Shown piece after piece: positions 24,511 through 33,521 of a stretch of DNA of 64,000 bases. Below the pieces are notes generated by a model. The model worked only from the letters and a program-made list of their open reading frames with translations, was not told the origin of the DNA and made no database searches. How positions within the stretch are numbered: position 1 is the stretch's first letter; the number at the start of each line of letters is the position of its first letter. The position numbers and the translations under genes are program-made. The DNA comes from Synechococcus sp. CC9616 (GTDB lineage: Bacteria > Cyanobacteriota > Cyanobacteriia > PCC-6307 > Cyanobiaceae), in contig NZ_KI911558.1 in the NCBI RefSeq assembly GCF_000515235.1, positions 711,490-775,489 of the forward strand. Reading direction: 5' to 3'.

Positions 24511-25127
24511 AGCTCGTCAGCCGTTCTCGCGAGTTTGGTCAGTCCACGTTTGACACGTCGTTGGACGGTCATGGCTGAAACGCTGAATTTGCGTCCGGCC
24601 TGCCTCAGGCTTTTGCCTTCAAGGATCACCGCCTTGATTGCGACGCTTTCTTCTTTGGGCAGTTTGGTCAACGCCAGCATCAGCTCACGTTGATTCCCCC
24701 TCTGCTCAATGGCCTGGATGTCCTGGGTTTCACCAACCCAGTGATCCTCCTCCAGTGATGACCATCTCCCTTTGCTTTGGTAAAGCATCAGGATCTGACG
24801 ATCCTTGGGTGACAGGTCATTGCTGTTGCAACGCGTCAATCGTTGTCCCTTCTCCTCAACTCCTCGAGGCAATCGGATGATGCCGCTGCAGTCCCGCAGA
24901 TAGTGGAGGATTGCCCCTCGGATGTGGGGACGTGCGAAAGCGTTGAAAGGGGTCGAACGCTGTGCGCTGAATTGACGCGATGCCCGAATCAGGCCGAGTC
25001 TCCCGACTTGGGTGAGGTCATCAACATCTTCCCTGGTGCGGCTGGCGTAATGACGCGCAATGGGCGTTACAAGCTGCAGGTGCTGTTCAACAATCCTGTT
25101 GCGATGGTTGGTTCGTCGTTGTGTCAT
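24495..25127 (-). CDS. Small sigma-70 family factor (group 3-like)
   Basis: An alternative RNA polymerase sigma factor of 210 residues. Region 2 is visible as DVDDLTQVGRLGLIRASRQF and AFARPHIRGAILHYLRD (the -10 recognition helix). Region 4 is the C-terminal LPKEESVAIKAVILEGKSLR plus VSAMTVQRRVKRGLTKL helix-turn-helix. It lacks region 1 and has a shortened region 3, so it is closest to SigF/group 3 in overall form. Regulon unknown. It sits in a minus-strand run with SpoIID, the Ap4A phosphorylase and DUF3370 genes. Confidence 0.87.
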   Translation of the reverse strand: MTQRRTNHRNRIVEQHLQLVTPIARHYASRTREDVDDLTQVGRLGLIRASRQFSAQRSTPFNAFARPHIRGAILHYLRDCSGIIRLPRGVEEKGQRLTRCNSNDLSPKDRQILMLYQSKGRWSSLEEDHWVGETQDIQAIEQRGNQRELMLALTKLPKEESVAIKAVILEGKSLRQAGRKFSVSAMTVQRRVKRGLTKLARTADELQPML

Positions 25128-25205
25128 GGAGCTGATCAGTCGATTCCTTGGAGATCGTTCTGTTCCAAGCGATGCACAGATCGGTCAGGCGCTGCATCTG
25201 TGAGA

Positions 25206-26069
25206 TCACGGAACCAATGGCACAACATCCCTGAGAAGTGACTCAGGACCGACGCGCTTCAGCCAGCTTCGGTCTGATGCGTCCGTACTCAGGAGATAGC
25301 CGGCAAACCCGAGAGCATTGACGCTGAACCCTTTCACGCCTTCGCAGCGCCGTCGAATCAAGGCAAGCCATCGTCGGCTCAGCAACAGGTTGTAAGGCTG
25401 GCCTGGCTTTTCAGAATTGGCAGGTGACCCCATTCCGGCGCGTTCACAGAGTTGCTCGTAGTGCTGGCACAGCTTTCTGGCCTCGGGTAATCGTCCGGGC
25501 AATGGCTGAATGAAGCAGTGGTGACGCAGCGGTGCGTCTCGATCGTTCAATGAACGCGGTGCTGAGGTCGTACCCCCTGCTTCAAACCAGGCCTCACGAG
25601 GACAGAGCTGTTCATGCTCATGACGCGGAAGCAACTGCAGATGGCGGTGAGGCTGACTAGCACCGGCCGCGGGCCCGCTGTTGAAGAACCACAATCCGGT
25701 TGTGTCGTTGTCGACATGAGTCACAGATTGCCAGTCCTCCAGGGTGAGCCAGCCTGCCTGGGGTGCCCAGTCCCGAGTGATCAGCAACATGTGACCGATC
25801 TGCACGGGATATTTGTTCAGGATCAGGACATGCCTGTCGCGCACCAGTGACACCTGAAGTTCATTGTTCCAAGGCCGGAATGGATTCGGTTTCGGTCCCG
25901 ATGCACGCAGGTGCCGGGGTGGCAAGCCTGTGAGATGTCGAAGCTCGTAGGCGATGCCGGACTCTCCAGAGATGCGCTCGAGCTCGGTCGACAGTGGCAC
26001 AAGCGCCGAGCTCGAAAGGGCTGCCTTACTGCGCTGCAGAGCCTTGGTCCAGTACGTCTCAGCCGCCAT
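25206..26069 (-). CDS. apa: ATP adenylyltransferase (Ap4A phosphorylase)
   Basis: Degrades diadenosine tetraphosphate to ADP and ATP. The HIT-like active site GASQPHRHLQLLP has histidines 141 and 143. The ILNKYPVQIGHMLLITRDW segment and the C-terminal PYNLLLSRRWLALIRRR match the APA1/2 family. The frame opens at 26123; ATG 26069 gives the standard 287-residue length and leaves an 11-base overlap with the SpoIID gene, consistent with coupling. The fold is a tandem of HIT-type units, and length is normal for the family. Confidence 0.9.
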   Translation of the reverse strand: MAAETYWTKALQRSKAALSSSALVPLSTELERISGESGIAYELRHLTGLPPRHLRASGPKPNPFRPWNNELQVSLVRDRHVLILNKYPVQIGHMLLITRDWAPQAGWLTLEDWQSVTHVDNDTTGLWFFNSGPAAGASQPHRHLQLLPRHEHEQLCPREAWFEAGGTTSAPRSLNDRDAPLRHHCFIQPLPGRLPEARKLCQHYEQLCERAGMGSPANSEKPGQPYNLLLSRRWLALIRRRCEGVKGFSVNALGFAGYLLSTDASDRSWLKRVGPESLLRDVVPLVP

Positions 26070-27009
26070 CGTGCTGCAGCCGTGCCAGTGATGCCCCCCG
26101 GTAGTAGTTGCCGAGGATTTCATTGAACTGAAGACCGTTCTGTGCCAGTTGCTGTGCGCCCTGTTGGCTCATGCTGGCCCCCAGATGACCGTGCGCTTCA
26201 GCACTGATGGAACTGGTCGCCGCATAGAGGCTCTCAACAATTCCACCCTTGTAGATGAGGACGATTCCACGGGTGCTTGCAGTGGCATCCCGGCTTCGCT
26301 GGCTTCTCGATCGATCGCCGCCATAGACCTGCCATCGGGTTGTGTCTCCAAGATGAAAATCCCTTGATGCGGGCCTTGCCAGATGGGCCAGGGCGTAGGA
26401 GCGAGCAGCCACAGCCTGGGCTTTGAGAGCTTCCAGATTCCAGCCACTCGGCATTTCAGCACCAACCACAGACGCCACGTACTGCTCGAGATCGAGTTCG
26501 TTCACAGCCATCCAACCCTGATCACGGAGCAAGAAGTCGATGTTGTGCCGATAAGGCACCTGATTGATCAGGATCGTGCCTCCTTTGCAACGGACAAACC
26601 CACGGCGTTCTCCCTGCAACATTGCGAGAAGAGCCTGATCTTTGATCCTTGGTCCAGTGTTGTTCACACGGCAGACCATTCCAGGGCTGGTCTGGAGACT
26701 GTTGATCGGCAAGCGACTCATCAATGCCACACGGATCGGCAGGTTGACCGATTCCCCTTGGGGAGGAACGTCAGGCACCATGAGGGCCGATACACGGGCA
26801 TCTGCCGATGGTGGCGGTGTCTTGCCTCTCGTCGGGGTCGCTTCTGCCTGGGGCTCTTCCAGGAGCTCCAGTAACGACTTGGTCGCTTGTTCAGCTGCAG
26901 GCTGAGTGTCCTGGGATGAATCGGAGATCATCTGGCTCGATCCAAGACTGATCGCCGCCACCATCAGGATCGGAACCACAACTACAGCCGCACGAACAAG
27001 CGAGGCCAC
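26059..27009 (-). CDS. SpoIID/LytB domain protein
   Basis: A membrane-anchored peptidoglycan-associated protein. An N-terminal hydrophobic segment (residues 4-24) is followed by a Pro/Thr-rich linker to about residue 80. The SpoIID domain proper runs from about 90 to 316 with ELDLEQYVASVVGAEMPSGW and LEALKAQAVAARSYALAHL as its hallmark motifs. In other bacteria such proteins are lytic transglycosylases acting on denuded glycan. The start is GTG 27009. It leads the run into apa, and both overlap by 11 bases. Confidence 0.88.
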   Translation of the reverse strand: MASLVRAAVVVVPILMVAAISLGSSQMISDSSQDTQPAAEQATKSLLELLEEPQAEATPTRGKTPPPSADARVSALMVPDVPPQGESVNLPIRVALMSRLPINSLQTSPGMVCRVNNTGPRIKDQALLAMLQGERRGFVRCKGGTILINQVPYRHNIDFLLRDQGWMAVNELDLEQYVASVVGAEMPSGWNLEALKAQAVAARSYALAHLARPASRDFHLGDTTRWQVYGGDRSRSQRSRDATASTRGIVLIYKGGIVESLYAATSSISAEAHGHLGASMSQQGAQQLAQNGLQFNEILGNYYRGASLARLQHDGG

Positions 27010-27038
27010 CCACGAATCCGTTCAGAACACACGGAATC

Positions 27039-27818
27039 ATGGCCGACGTCAACGGGACGATGGTGAAGATCTGTTCACATGTCGTGTCTTCAGCAGAAAC
27101 CTCCGATCAATCCTGGGTGGGCACAGCCTTAGTCGTTGGCGCCGGTGGTATCGGCGCTGCCGTCGCTGAGGAGCTCAGCCAACGTTTTTCAGAACTGACC
27201 GTGCTCACCTGTGGGCGTCAGGGCCCCCCCGATCAAGCCCTTCAGGTGGATCTGGAAGACGATGCGTCTCTTGATCAATTCATGAGTGAGCTGCAGGGCC
27301 GTGGGGCTCCTCTGCGCCTTTTGTTCAACTGCAGCGGTCGACTGCATGGACCCGAGCTTCAGCCGGAAAAACGACTGAAGCAGGTGAATCGCAGGCAGCT
27401 GGAGCAACAGTTCGCGATTAATGCCATTGCTCCGGTTTTGCTGGCGAAAGCTGTGGAACCTCTGCTGAAGCGCGATCAACCCTTCCATTTCGCCAGTCTC
27501 AGTGCACGGGTCGGAAGCATTGGGGACAACAGAAGCGGTGGCTGGTATGGCTATCGAGCGGCCAAAGCCGCCCAGAACCAACTGCTCCGCTGCCTCAGTC
27601 TGGAATGGGCCCGTCGCTGGCCTCAGGCCACCGTCACGCTGCTGCATCCGGGAACCACGGATACGGAACTCTCCAAGCCGTTTCAATCGTTCGTACCTGC
27701 CGAAAAGCTGTTTTCACCAAAGCGCGCAGCCGGACATCTGGTCGATGTTCTGGTTCAGCAGACCCCTGACAGAACTGGACGATTCCTGGCCTGGGATGGT
27801 CAGGAGATCGCCTGGTGA
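27039..27818 (+). CDS. Short-chain dehydrogenase/reductase
   Basis: A classic SDR fold of 259 residues: cofactor motif VVGAGGIGAAVAEEL near residue 32, LFNCSG, and the catalytic YGYRAAK (Tyr and Lys four apart) with the Ser of SLSARVGS upstream. The product resembles the csgA/C-factor group of cell-envelope SDRs. Substrate unknown. ATG 27039 is used; an ATG at 27057 is also possible and would shorten the N-terminus by six residues. The gene is divergent from SpoIID (29 bases) and overlaps DUF2237 at the 3' end by 19 bases. Confidence 0.88.
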   Translation: MADVNGTMVKICSHVVSSAETSDQSWVGTALVVGAGGIGAAVAEELSQRFSELTVLTCGRQGPPDQALQVDLEDDASLDQFMSELQGRGAPLRLLFNCSGRLHGPELQPEKRLKQVNRRQLEQQFAINAIAPVLLAKAVEPLLKRDQPFHFASLSARVGSIGDNRSGGWYGYRAAKAAQNQLLRCLSLEWARRWPQATVTLLHPGTTDTELSKPFQSFVPAEKLFSPKRAAGHLVDVLVQQTPDRTGRFLAWDGQEIAW

Positions 27819-28195
27819 GCATGTTCCTTGAGCTGCTCAAGGGACACCACATCCAGAGCTGTGTCTTCCGTGGATTCCAGACAAACCTTCGGAGCCATTC
27901 CATCTTCGTAGGCCTGTTTCCAGCGAGGAGCACAGACGCACCAGTGGTCTCCGGGCTTCAGGCCAGGGAACTGAAAGGCCGGCACAGGTGTGGAGAGATC
28001 ATTCCCCTGAGCCTTGCTGTACCGAAGAAAGGATTCCGTCATCACGCAGCAAATGCTGTGCTGCCCTTGATCTGAAGGGTCGGTTTCGCAGAAACCGTTT
28101 CGGTACCAGCCCGTCATTGGCTGGCAACCACAGACTTTCAGAGGTGCCCCGAGCACATTTCGGGAATTGGATCTAGCCGGAGTGCTGGCAGTCAT
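27800..28195 (-). CDS. DUF2237 family protein
   Basis: A 131-residue protein of the DUF2237 family, function unknown. Family motifs include NVLGAPLKVCGCQPMTGWYR, the C-rich SICCVMTESFLRYSKAQGND and the late PGDHWCVCAPRWKQAYEDG, with several conserved cysteines that could bind a metal. The frame opens at 28237; ATG 28195 fits the usual start. The stop overlaps the convergent SDR gene by 19 bases. Confidence 0.88.
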   Translation of the reverse strand: MTASTPARSNSRNVLGAPLKVCGCQPMTGWYRNGFCETDPSDQGQHSICCVMTESFLRYSKAQGNDLSTPVPAFQFPGLKPGDHWCVCAPRWKQAYEDGMAPKVCLESTEDTALDVVSLEQLKEHAHQAIS

Positions 28196-28306
28196 CCTGA
28201 GGCTTTCGATGTGAGGAGTCTGACGAAGGACTGGCACATTTTGACGACAGATGGTTGACGGACCCCTAGGGGAGCGCGTTAAAGGTCAGACAGTCATGTC
28301 CCCTCG

Positions 28307-28537
28307 ATGGATTGGGAGTTCACCGAAGACGCTGCCTTTCTCGCACTCTGCGACGCCTTCCGCGAAAGCGGTGAAAGTTCGGCCATCGAATTTCTGGCAA
28401 ATGGCGAAGGAGCTTTTCATTTCCAGGATCTGGCCCAGAACGCGGCTGGTGAGGGGCTTGACCTAAGTGAGTCGAATGCCCTCGACGCGTTTCAGCAGGA
28501 CGTGATCGACACAATGGAAAAGCTCTGCAAGGACTGA
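28307..28537 (+). CDS. Small acidic conserved hypothetical protein
   Basis: The product has 76 residues, strongly acidic and helical (FTEDAAFLALCDAFRESGES, LDLSESNALDAFQQDVIDTM). It has no known domain and no signal or membrane segment. The clean ATG and codon pattern favour a real gene; antisense frames here look like shadows. It is isolated on the plus strand between two minus-strand genes and is followed by a possible terminator hairpin. Confidence 0.6.
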   Translation: MDWEFTEDAAFLALCDAFRESGESSAIEFLANGEGAFHFQDLAQNAAGEGLDLSESNALDAFQQDVIDTMEKLCKD

Positions 28538-28552
28538 GCTGACCTCAAGGAT

Positions 28553-28577
28553 TGCTGCTTTTTAGGCAGCACTTTTC
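28553..28577 (+). terminator. Possible terminator after the small acidic gene
   Basis: TGCTGC (28553-28558) pairs with GCAGCA (28566-28571) around a short T-rich loop, followed by CTTTTC. It lies 15 bases past the stop codon. The T run is short, so strength is doubtful. Confidence 0.4.
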
Positions 28578-28593
28578 AGATCGCAGCGTCAGC

Positions 28594-28866
28594 TCAACTG
28601 AAGAAGAAGGCGATCTCCTTGTCTTTGAGACCATCCCAGCCGGCCTCGATCAAGCGTGTGTTCAGGGATTCTTGATCAAAGTGTTTGGCACCGGTCTTCA
28701 CCACTCGGTTGCGCATCGACTTGAGGACCCCACTGCGCGCCCGTTTGCTCTCAAGGTCCATCACCTCCTGATAAAGCGCGAGCATGGATTCAGGAATCGG
28801 GGTGCCATCGAGGTCGACACCCGCCTGGATCGCGGCGTCAACGCCATCAGGTCCAGCAATCGCCAT
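28594..28866 (-). CDS. Small conserved hypothetical protein
   Basis: A 90-residue soluble protein with a Gly/Asp-rich start (MAIAGPDGVDAAIQAGVDLD) and a helical centre (MLALYQEVMDLESKRARSGV). It ends in KEIAFFFS. Not recognised at domain level, though small proteins of this shape are common in picocyanobacteria. It lies 30 bases downstream of the metH start-to-stop run on the same strand order (metH is downstream of ilvE, this gene follows metH), so it may be read from the same transcript. Confidence 0.65.
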   Translation of the reverse strand: MAIAGPDGVDAAIQAGVDLDGTPIPESMLALYQEVMDLESKRARSGVLKSMRNRVVKTGAKHFDQESLNTRLIEAGWDGLKDKEIAFFFS

Positions 28867-28896
28867 GGTTGATCTTCAAATCAGAGGCGGCTCAGA

Positions 28897-31800
28897 TTAC
28901 GCACTGAAGTAACGAGCCTTGCTGTGGATCGCCACCAGAGCCGTGGTGCTTTGTTCGGGTTCCAGTTGATCGCTGGCATCCATGCTCAGCCCGATGCGGT
29001 TGGCTTCGAGCCAGTCGAGCTGTTGGCGCGAATCGGACACGTTGGGACAAGCCGGGTAACCGAAGGAATAGCGACTGCCCCGGTATCGCTGGGCGAGCAC
29101 ATCACGCAAGGGCATGGTTTCGGGATCAGGGAAGCCGAGTTCATTGCGGATACGCGCATGCACCCATTCAGCAAGGGCCTCAGCCATCTGCACGGCCAAC
29201 CCGTGGAAATACAGATAATCGCTGTAGTGATCGCCTTTAAACAGCTTCTGAGCGAATTCACTGGCCTTTTCACCCATGGTGACCGCCTGCATGGGCAGCA
29301 CGTCGCTGGGGCGACCATCACCATCAAGGTCTCTGAAGAAATCAGCAATGCAGTAGCGATTGCCTGAGCGTTGACGAGGCAGGTCGAAGCGTCCGAGTTC
29401 GTTCTCGCGGTTGGAATCGAAAACCCGTAAGCAATTTCCGTCTCGCCCGACGGGGAAGTAGCCGTAGGCCACACGCGGGGTCAGCAGTTGTTCATTCAGG
29501 CAGCGTTCAATCCACTGCTGCAACACAGGCTCAGCTTTTTCGGCCAGCATCGCGTCATAGTCCTCCCTGGACTGCTGCTTGGTTTTGCGGATCTGCCACT
29601 GGCCGGCAAACAGGGCATTGCGATCCAGAAAATTGAAAACCTGATCAAGGGCGATGTCCTGCTCCGTGAGGATCGCTGCGCCATCAAAGGGTGGATGGAC
29701 GGCGGGTTCTGCTGGAACAGCCTCTGAACGATCCGTCGTCACCGCTGCTGCTGTCACGTCCGACGCCGCGGATGTGTCGTTGTCCTTAACGACAGCAGGA
29801 GTTGCGCTCTCGTCACTGTCGTCGAGACCAACACCATGAGGTGTGCCGTTGAGAAAGCCTCGACTGTTGCTCCAGGTGTCCTGGACCTTGGCATCCATCA
29901 GGGCATCCATGAAGCGCAGATCGGCAAAGGCATCACGGCCGTAGACAACCTTGCCGTTGTAGACATCACGACAATCCTTCTGCACAAAACGAGGGGTGAG
30001 TGCAGCACCGCCGAGAATCACAGGAACATCGATTCCAGCCTCATTGAAAGCACTCAGGTTGTCTTTCATGAAGGCAGTCGATTTCACCAGCAGTCCGCTC
30101 ATTGCAATGCAATCCGCCTGATGCTCGTGCTGGGCTTCGATAATCGCCTCACAGCTCTGTTTGATGCCGAGGTTGACAACCTCGTAGCCGTTGTTGGTGA
30201 GGATGATGTCGACGAGATTCTTGCCGATGTCATGAACATCTCCCTTCACGGTGGCGATCAAGAACTTTCCTTTGCTGCTGCTTTCCCCTTCTGTTTTCTC
30301 CATGTGAGGTTCGAGGTAAGCCACGGCTGACTTCATCGTTTCGGCGCTCTGAAGCACGAAAGGCAGCTGCATTTGTCCACTGCCGAACAATTCGCCAACC
30401 ACTTTCATGCCATCGAGCAGATAGATGTTGACGATCTCCAGAGGCTTGTATGTCCTGAGGCCCTCCTCCAGTGCCGGTTCAAGACCGATACGTTCTCCAT
30501 CAATGATGTGCTGCTTGAGTCGTTCCTCAACAGGCAGATCAGCCAAGGAAGGTCCGGACGCTCTGGCTTCCTTGGTGCTGACACCCTCGAAGAGTTTTGT
30601 CAGTTCGGTCAGCGGGTCATAGGTGCAGATGCCGTTGTCGAATGTGCGCTTGTCGTTGATCAGATCCCGACAGATCTTTTGATGCTCCTCGTTGATCTTG
30701 ATCAGGGGCAGGATTTTTGCAGGACTGACGATGGCTGCGTCCATGCCGGCTTGGCAGCAGTCGTGCAGAAAAACGGAATTGAGATTGATGCGGGCCGCTG
30801 GAGACAACCCAAAACTCACATTGCTCACGCCAAGCACAACGTGAACACCTGGGAGGTTGTCCCGGATCAGTCGGATGGAATCGACCGTTGCCTTGCCGTT
30901 GAGACGATCTTCCTCGATGCCGGTGGAGATTGGTAACGCGAGCGGGTCGTAGAAGATTTCGTGCGCTGGCAGACCGAATTCGAGGGCGTCTCGATAAGCA
31001 CGCTGAGCGATGCTGAATTTCTTTTCAGCAGTACGAGCCATTCCGTCTTCGTCAATGGTGCCAACGACAACGGCTGCTCCATAGCGGCGCGCCAGCTCAA
31101 GAACATTGAAGAAGCGCTCGTCACCGTCCTCGTAATTGGTGGAATTCAGGATGCATTTTCCACCTGCAACCTTGAGGCCCGCCTCCATCTTTTGCCACTC
31201 GGTGGAGTCGAGCATTAGGGGCAGGTTGACGTTCGTGACAAGCCGACTCACCAGCTCGTGCATATCCCGTTCACCATCACGGCCGACATAGTCGACATTG
31301 ACGTCGAGAACATGGGCGTTCTCCTTCACCTGCCCACGGGCGACGGAGACGAGTCCGTCCCAGTCCTCCTCAGCAAGCAGTTCACGAACCTTACGGCTGC
31401 CACTGGCGTTGAGGCGTTCACCGATGATCAGAAAAGAGTTGTCCTGGTAATAGGGCGTGATGCCATAGATCGACGACGCAGCGGGTTCGATCTTGCTGAG
31501 TGTGCGCTCGGCGGGCTTCAGCTGGGTTGAGATCTCAGAAAGAGCTCCGATGTGTGCCGGCGTGGTGCCGCAACAACCGCCGATGACCTGTACGCCGAGA
31601 TCCTCGACGAAATGCATCAGCTGCATCTTCAGTTCCGTCGGCGTCAGACGGTAATGGGCAACACCGCCAATATTCTCCGGCAACCCGGCATTGGGAATGC
31701 AACTCACCGTGAATGGCGAATGTTCGGAGAGATAGCGGATGTGCTCCTTCATCTGTTCCGGGCCTGTCGCACAATTCAGGCCGAGAATGTCAATCGGAAA

Positions 31801-32484
31801 CGGTTCCAGAATCGAGACCACCGCTGCGATATCGGATCCAACCAACATGGTTCCGGTCGTCTCCATGGTCACGGAAACCATCAGTGGACGCCGTTGTCCC
31901 GTGCGGTCGAAGGCCTGCTCAATCCCCTGTAGAGCCGCCTTGATCTGGAGGACGTCTTGACACGTTTCGACGATGAACAGGTCAACGTCTCCGGCGATGA
32001 GACCTTCCGCCTGCTCACGAAATGACCCACACATCGAATCAAAGTCGATGTGTCCGAGCGTGGGCAGTTTCGTGGTGGGTCCCATTGAGCCAGCCACGAA
32101 ACGAGGCTTCTCCTCGGTGCTGAAGCGGTCTGCCATTTCACGGGCGAGTTCTGCAGCCTTTTTGTTCAGGGCGAAGGCTTCGTTCTCCAGTCCGTATTCA
32201 GCGAGAACGATTGAAGCGGCACCGAAGGTATCGGTTTCGATCACATCGCATCCAGCTTCAAGAAATTGCTGATGAACGGCTTGAACGGCATCGGGCCTGG
32301 TCATCACCAGGTTTTCGTTGCAGCCCTCCAGATCTGCCCCACCGAAATCCTCAGACGTGAGTTCCATCTGCTGGAGGCTGGTGCCCGTGGCTCCATCAAA
32401 GACAAGAACCGGTCGTTCCGGACTGTGCAAGCGACGGAGGAAGCGTGATGTCACAGCAGCTTTGGTTGTCGTGCTGGCTGCCAT
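28897..32484 (-). CDS. metH: B12-dependent methionine synthase
   Basis: Transfers methyl from methyltetrahydrofolate to homocysteine using a cobalamin cofactor. The 1195 residues contain the full module set. The homocysteine-binding barrel (about 10-330) has zinc cysteines in GLNCATGP and [11 protein letters not shown]. It is followed by the pterin-binding domain (about 350-625), B12 cap (about 650-735), B12 domain with [11 protein letters not shown] near 745, and the SAM-dependent reactivation domain (about 940-1195). The connection at about 872-935 is unusually long and rich in Ala, Ser, Thr and Asp. It lies 58 bases after ilvE on the same strand. No metE is seen in the window, in line with a B12-dependent lifestyle. 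Confidence 0.98.
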   Translation of the reverse strand: MAASTTTKAAVTSRFLRRLHSPERPVLVFDGATGTSLQQMELTSEDFGGADLEGCNENLVMTRPDAVQAVHQQFLEAGCDVIETDTFGAASIVLAEYGLENEAFALNKKAAELAREMADRFSTEEKPRFVAGSMGPTTKLPTLGHIDFDSMCGSFREQAEGLIAGDVDLFIVETCQDVLQIKAALQGIEQAFDRTGQRRPLMVSVTMETTGTMLVGSDIAAVVSILEPFPIDILGLNCATGPEQMKEHIRYLSEHSPFTVSCIPNAGLPENIGGVAHYRLTPTELKMQLMHFVEDLGVQVIGGCCGTTPAHIGALSEISTQLKPAERTLSKIEPAASSIYGITPYYQDNSFLIIGERLNASGSRKVRELLAEEDWDGLVSVARGQVKENAHVLDVNVDYVGRDGERDMHELVSRLVTNVNLPLMLDSTEWQKMEAGLKVAGGKCILNSTNYEDGDERFFNVLELARRYGAAVVVGTIDEDGMARTAEKKFSIAQRAYRDALEFGLPAHEIFYDPLALPISTGIEEDRLNGKATVDSIRLIRDNLPGVHVVLGVSNVSFGLSPAARINLNSVFLHDCCQAGMDAAIVSPAKILPLIKINEEHQKICRDLINDKRTFDNGICTYDPLTELTKLFEGVSTKEARASGPSLADLPVEERLKQHIIDGERIGLEPALEEGLRTYKPLEIVNIYLLDGMKVVGELFGSGQMQLPFVLQSAETMKSAVAYLEPHMEKTEGESSSKGKFLIATVKGDVHDIGKNLVDIILTNNGYEVVNLGIKQSCEAIIEAQHEHQADCIAMSGLLVKSTAFMKDNLSAFNEAGIDVPVILGGAALTPRFVQKDCRDVYNGKVVYGRDAFADLRFMDALMDAKVQDTWSNSRGFLNGTPHGVGLDDSDESATPAVVKDNDTSAASDVTAAAVTTDRSEAVPAEPAVHPPFDGAAILTEQDIALDQVFNFLDRNALFAGQWQIRKTKQQSREDYDAMLAEKAEPVLQQWIERCLNEQLLTPRVAYGYFPVGRDGNCLRVFDSNRENELGRFDLPRQRSGNRYCIADFFRDLDGDGRPSDVLPMQAVTMGEKASEFAQKLFKGDHYSDYLYFHGLAVQMAEALAEWVHARIRNELGFPDPETMPLRDVLAQRYRGSRYSFGYPACPNVSDSRQQLDWLEANRIGLSMDASDQLEPEQSTTALVAIHSKARYFSA

Positions 32485-32542
32485 GACCCTGTTCTCGATC
32501 CACCGATCCTAAGAAAAGTGTTGGCAGTTCTCTTACTCAGGG

Positions 32543-33454
32543 TCAGACACTGATGCGCGTGACCCAGTGCTCAAAGTCAGGGTCTCTGCCTTCCGTGATG
32601 GCCACAAGACGCCGCTTCAGCTCATCCATCACCGGTCTGTGGGTGTTCAAGGTGGTGGACTCGATCTGACGGATCGGTGTGATCTTGGCCGCAGTTCCTG
32701 TGAGGAAGACTTCATCGGCAATGAACAGCTCTGTCTTGTCCACAGGGCGTTCAATCACACGCAGGCCCATGGTTATCGCCAGCTCGATCACGCTGGCGCG
32801 GGTGATGCCCTCAAGAATGTCCTGGTCAACGCCGGGGGTCACCAGGGCACCGTCGCGGACGAGGAAAAGATTCATTCCGCTGGCTTCACTCACCTTGCCG
32901 CGACTGTTGAGCAGCAGTGCTTCATCAAAGCCACTCTTCACCGCTTCCGTTTTGGCCAGGGAACTCGTGATGTAGGCGCCGCTGATCTTGCCTCTCAGGG
33001 GCAGGGAACGATCCTCCTGACGTGTCCAGCTGCTGATGCGACAACTCACACCCTCTGGCGACAGGTAGTCACCGAGAGGCAAGCCGTAGATGAGGAAATC
33101 GGTTTCAATCTCATGGAGGCGCGGGGCAATCCCGAGATCACTGGTGTAAACGAACGGCCGCAGGTAGATCGGCTGTTCGGGTTTGTTGGCCTGCAGCATC
33201 GCCGTCAGAGCGGCAAGGATCTCCTCCTCGCGGAGCTCGGTCAGCAGGAGGCGAGCGCTCTGGCTGAGTCGTCGGGCATGCCGGTCTGCTCGAAACAGCA
33301 GCATCGTGTTGGCGCTAGCAGGGTCTGGAATGGCCCGCATTCCACCGAACGCTCCGGTCCCGTAGTGGAGGGCGTGGGTGGCAATGGAAATCCTTGCCTC
33401 CTCAAAGGGCACGCACGTCCCCTGGAACCAGGCATAGGGCAGGAACTGATGCAT
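32543..33454 (-). CDS. ilvE: Branched-chain amino acid aminotransferase
   Basis: A PLP enzyme (fold type IV) that makes Val, Leu and Ile from keto acids and glutamate. Catalytic Lys156 lies in RGKISGAYITS. The start MHQFLPYAWFQGTCVPFEEA, HALHYGTGAFGGMR and the GKVSEASGMNLFLV and GITRASVIELA segments are typical. The frame opens at 33634, but ATG 33454 gives 303 residues and the family N-terminus. It is divergent from cobN (67 bases) and probably cotranscribed with metH. Confidence 0.96.
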   Translation of the reverse strand: MHQFLPYAWFQGTCVPFEEARISIATHALHYGTGAFGGMRAIPDPASANTMLLFRADRHARRLSQSARLLLTELREEEILAALTAMLQANKPEQPIYLRPFVYTSDLGIAPRLHEIETDFLIYGLPLGDYLSPEGVSCRISSWTRQEDRSLPLRGKISGAYITSSLAKTEAVKSGFDEALLLNSRGKVSEASGMNLFLVRDGALVTPGVDQDILEGITRASVIELAITMGLRVIERPVDKTELFIADEVFLTGTAAKITPIRQIESTTLNTHRPVMDELKRRLVAITEGRDPDFEHWVTRISV

Positions 33455-33521
33455 CGCAGACGAAGCCCGATCGATGAATCTTCTCACCCGTTCATGACCA
33501 GCCAGGCATGACAATGGCGGG

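Noticed and set aside
28211-28219. GTGAGGAGT (reverse ACTCCTCAC), the core motif of the small RNA Yfr1
   Set aside because: No flanking hairpins and no T-run terminator; it lies just upstream of the DUF2237 start, so it is likely chance.
32485-32542. Possible cobalamin or SAM riboswitch before metH
   Set aside because: The 58-base gap is too short for either known class.
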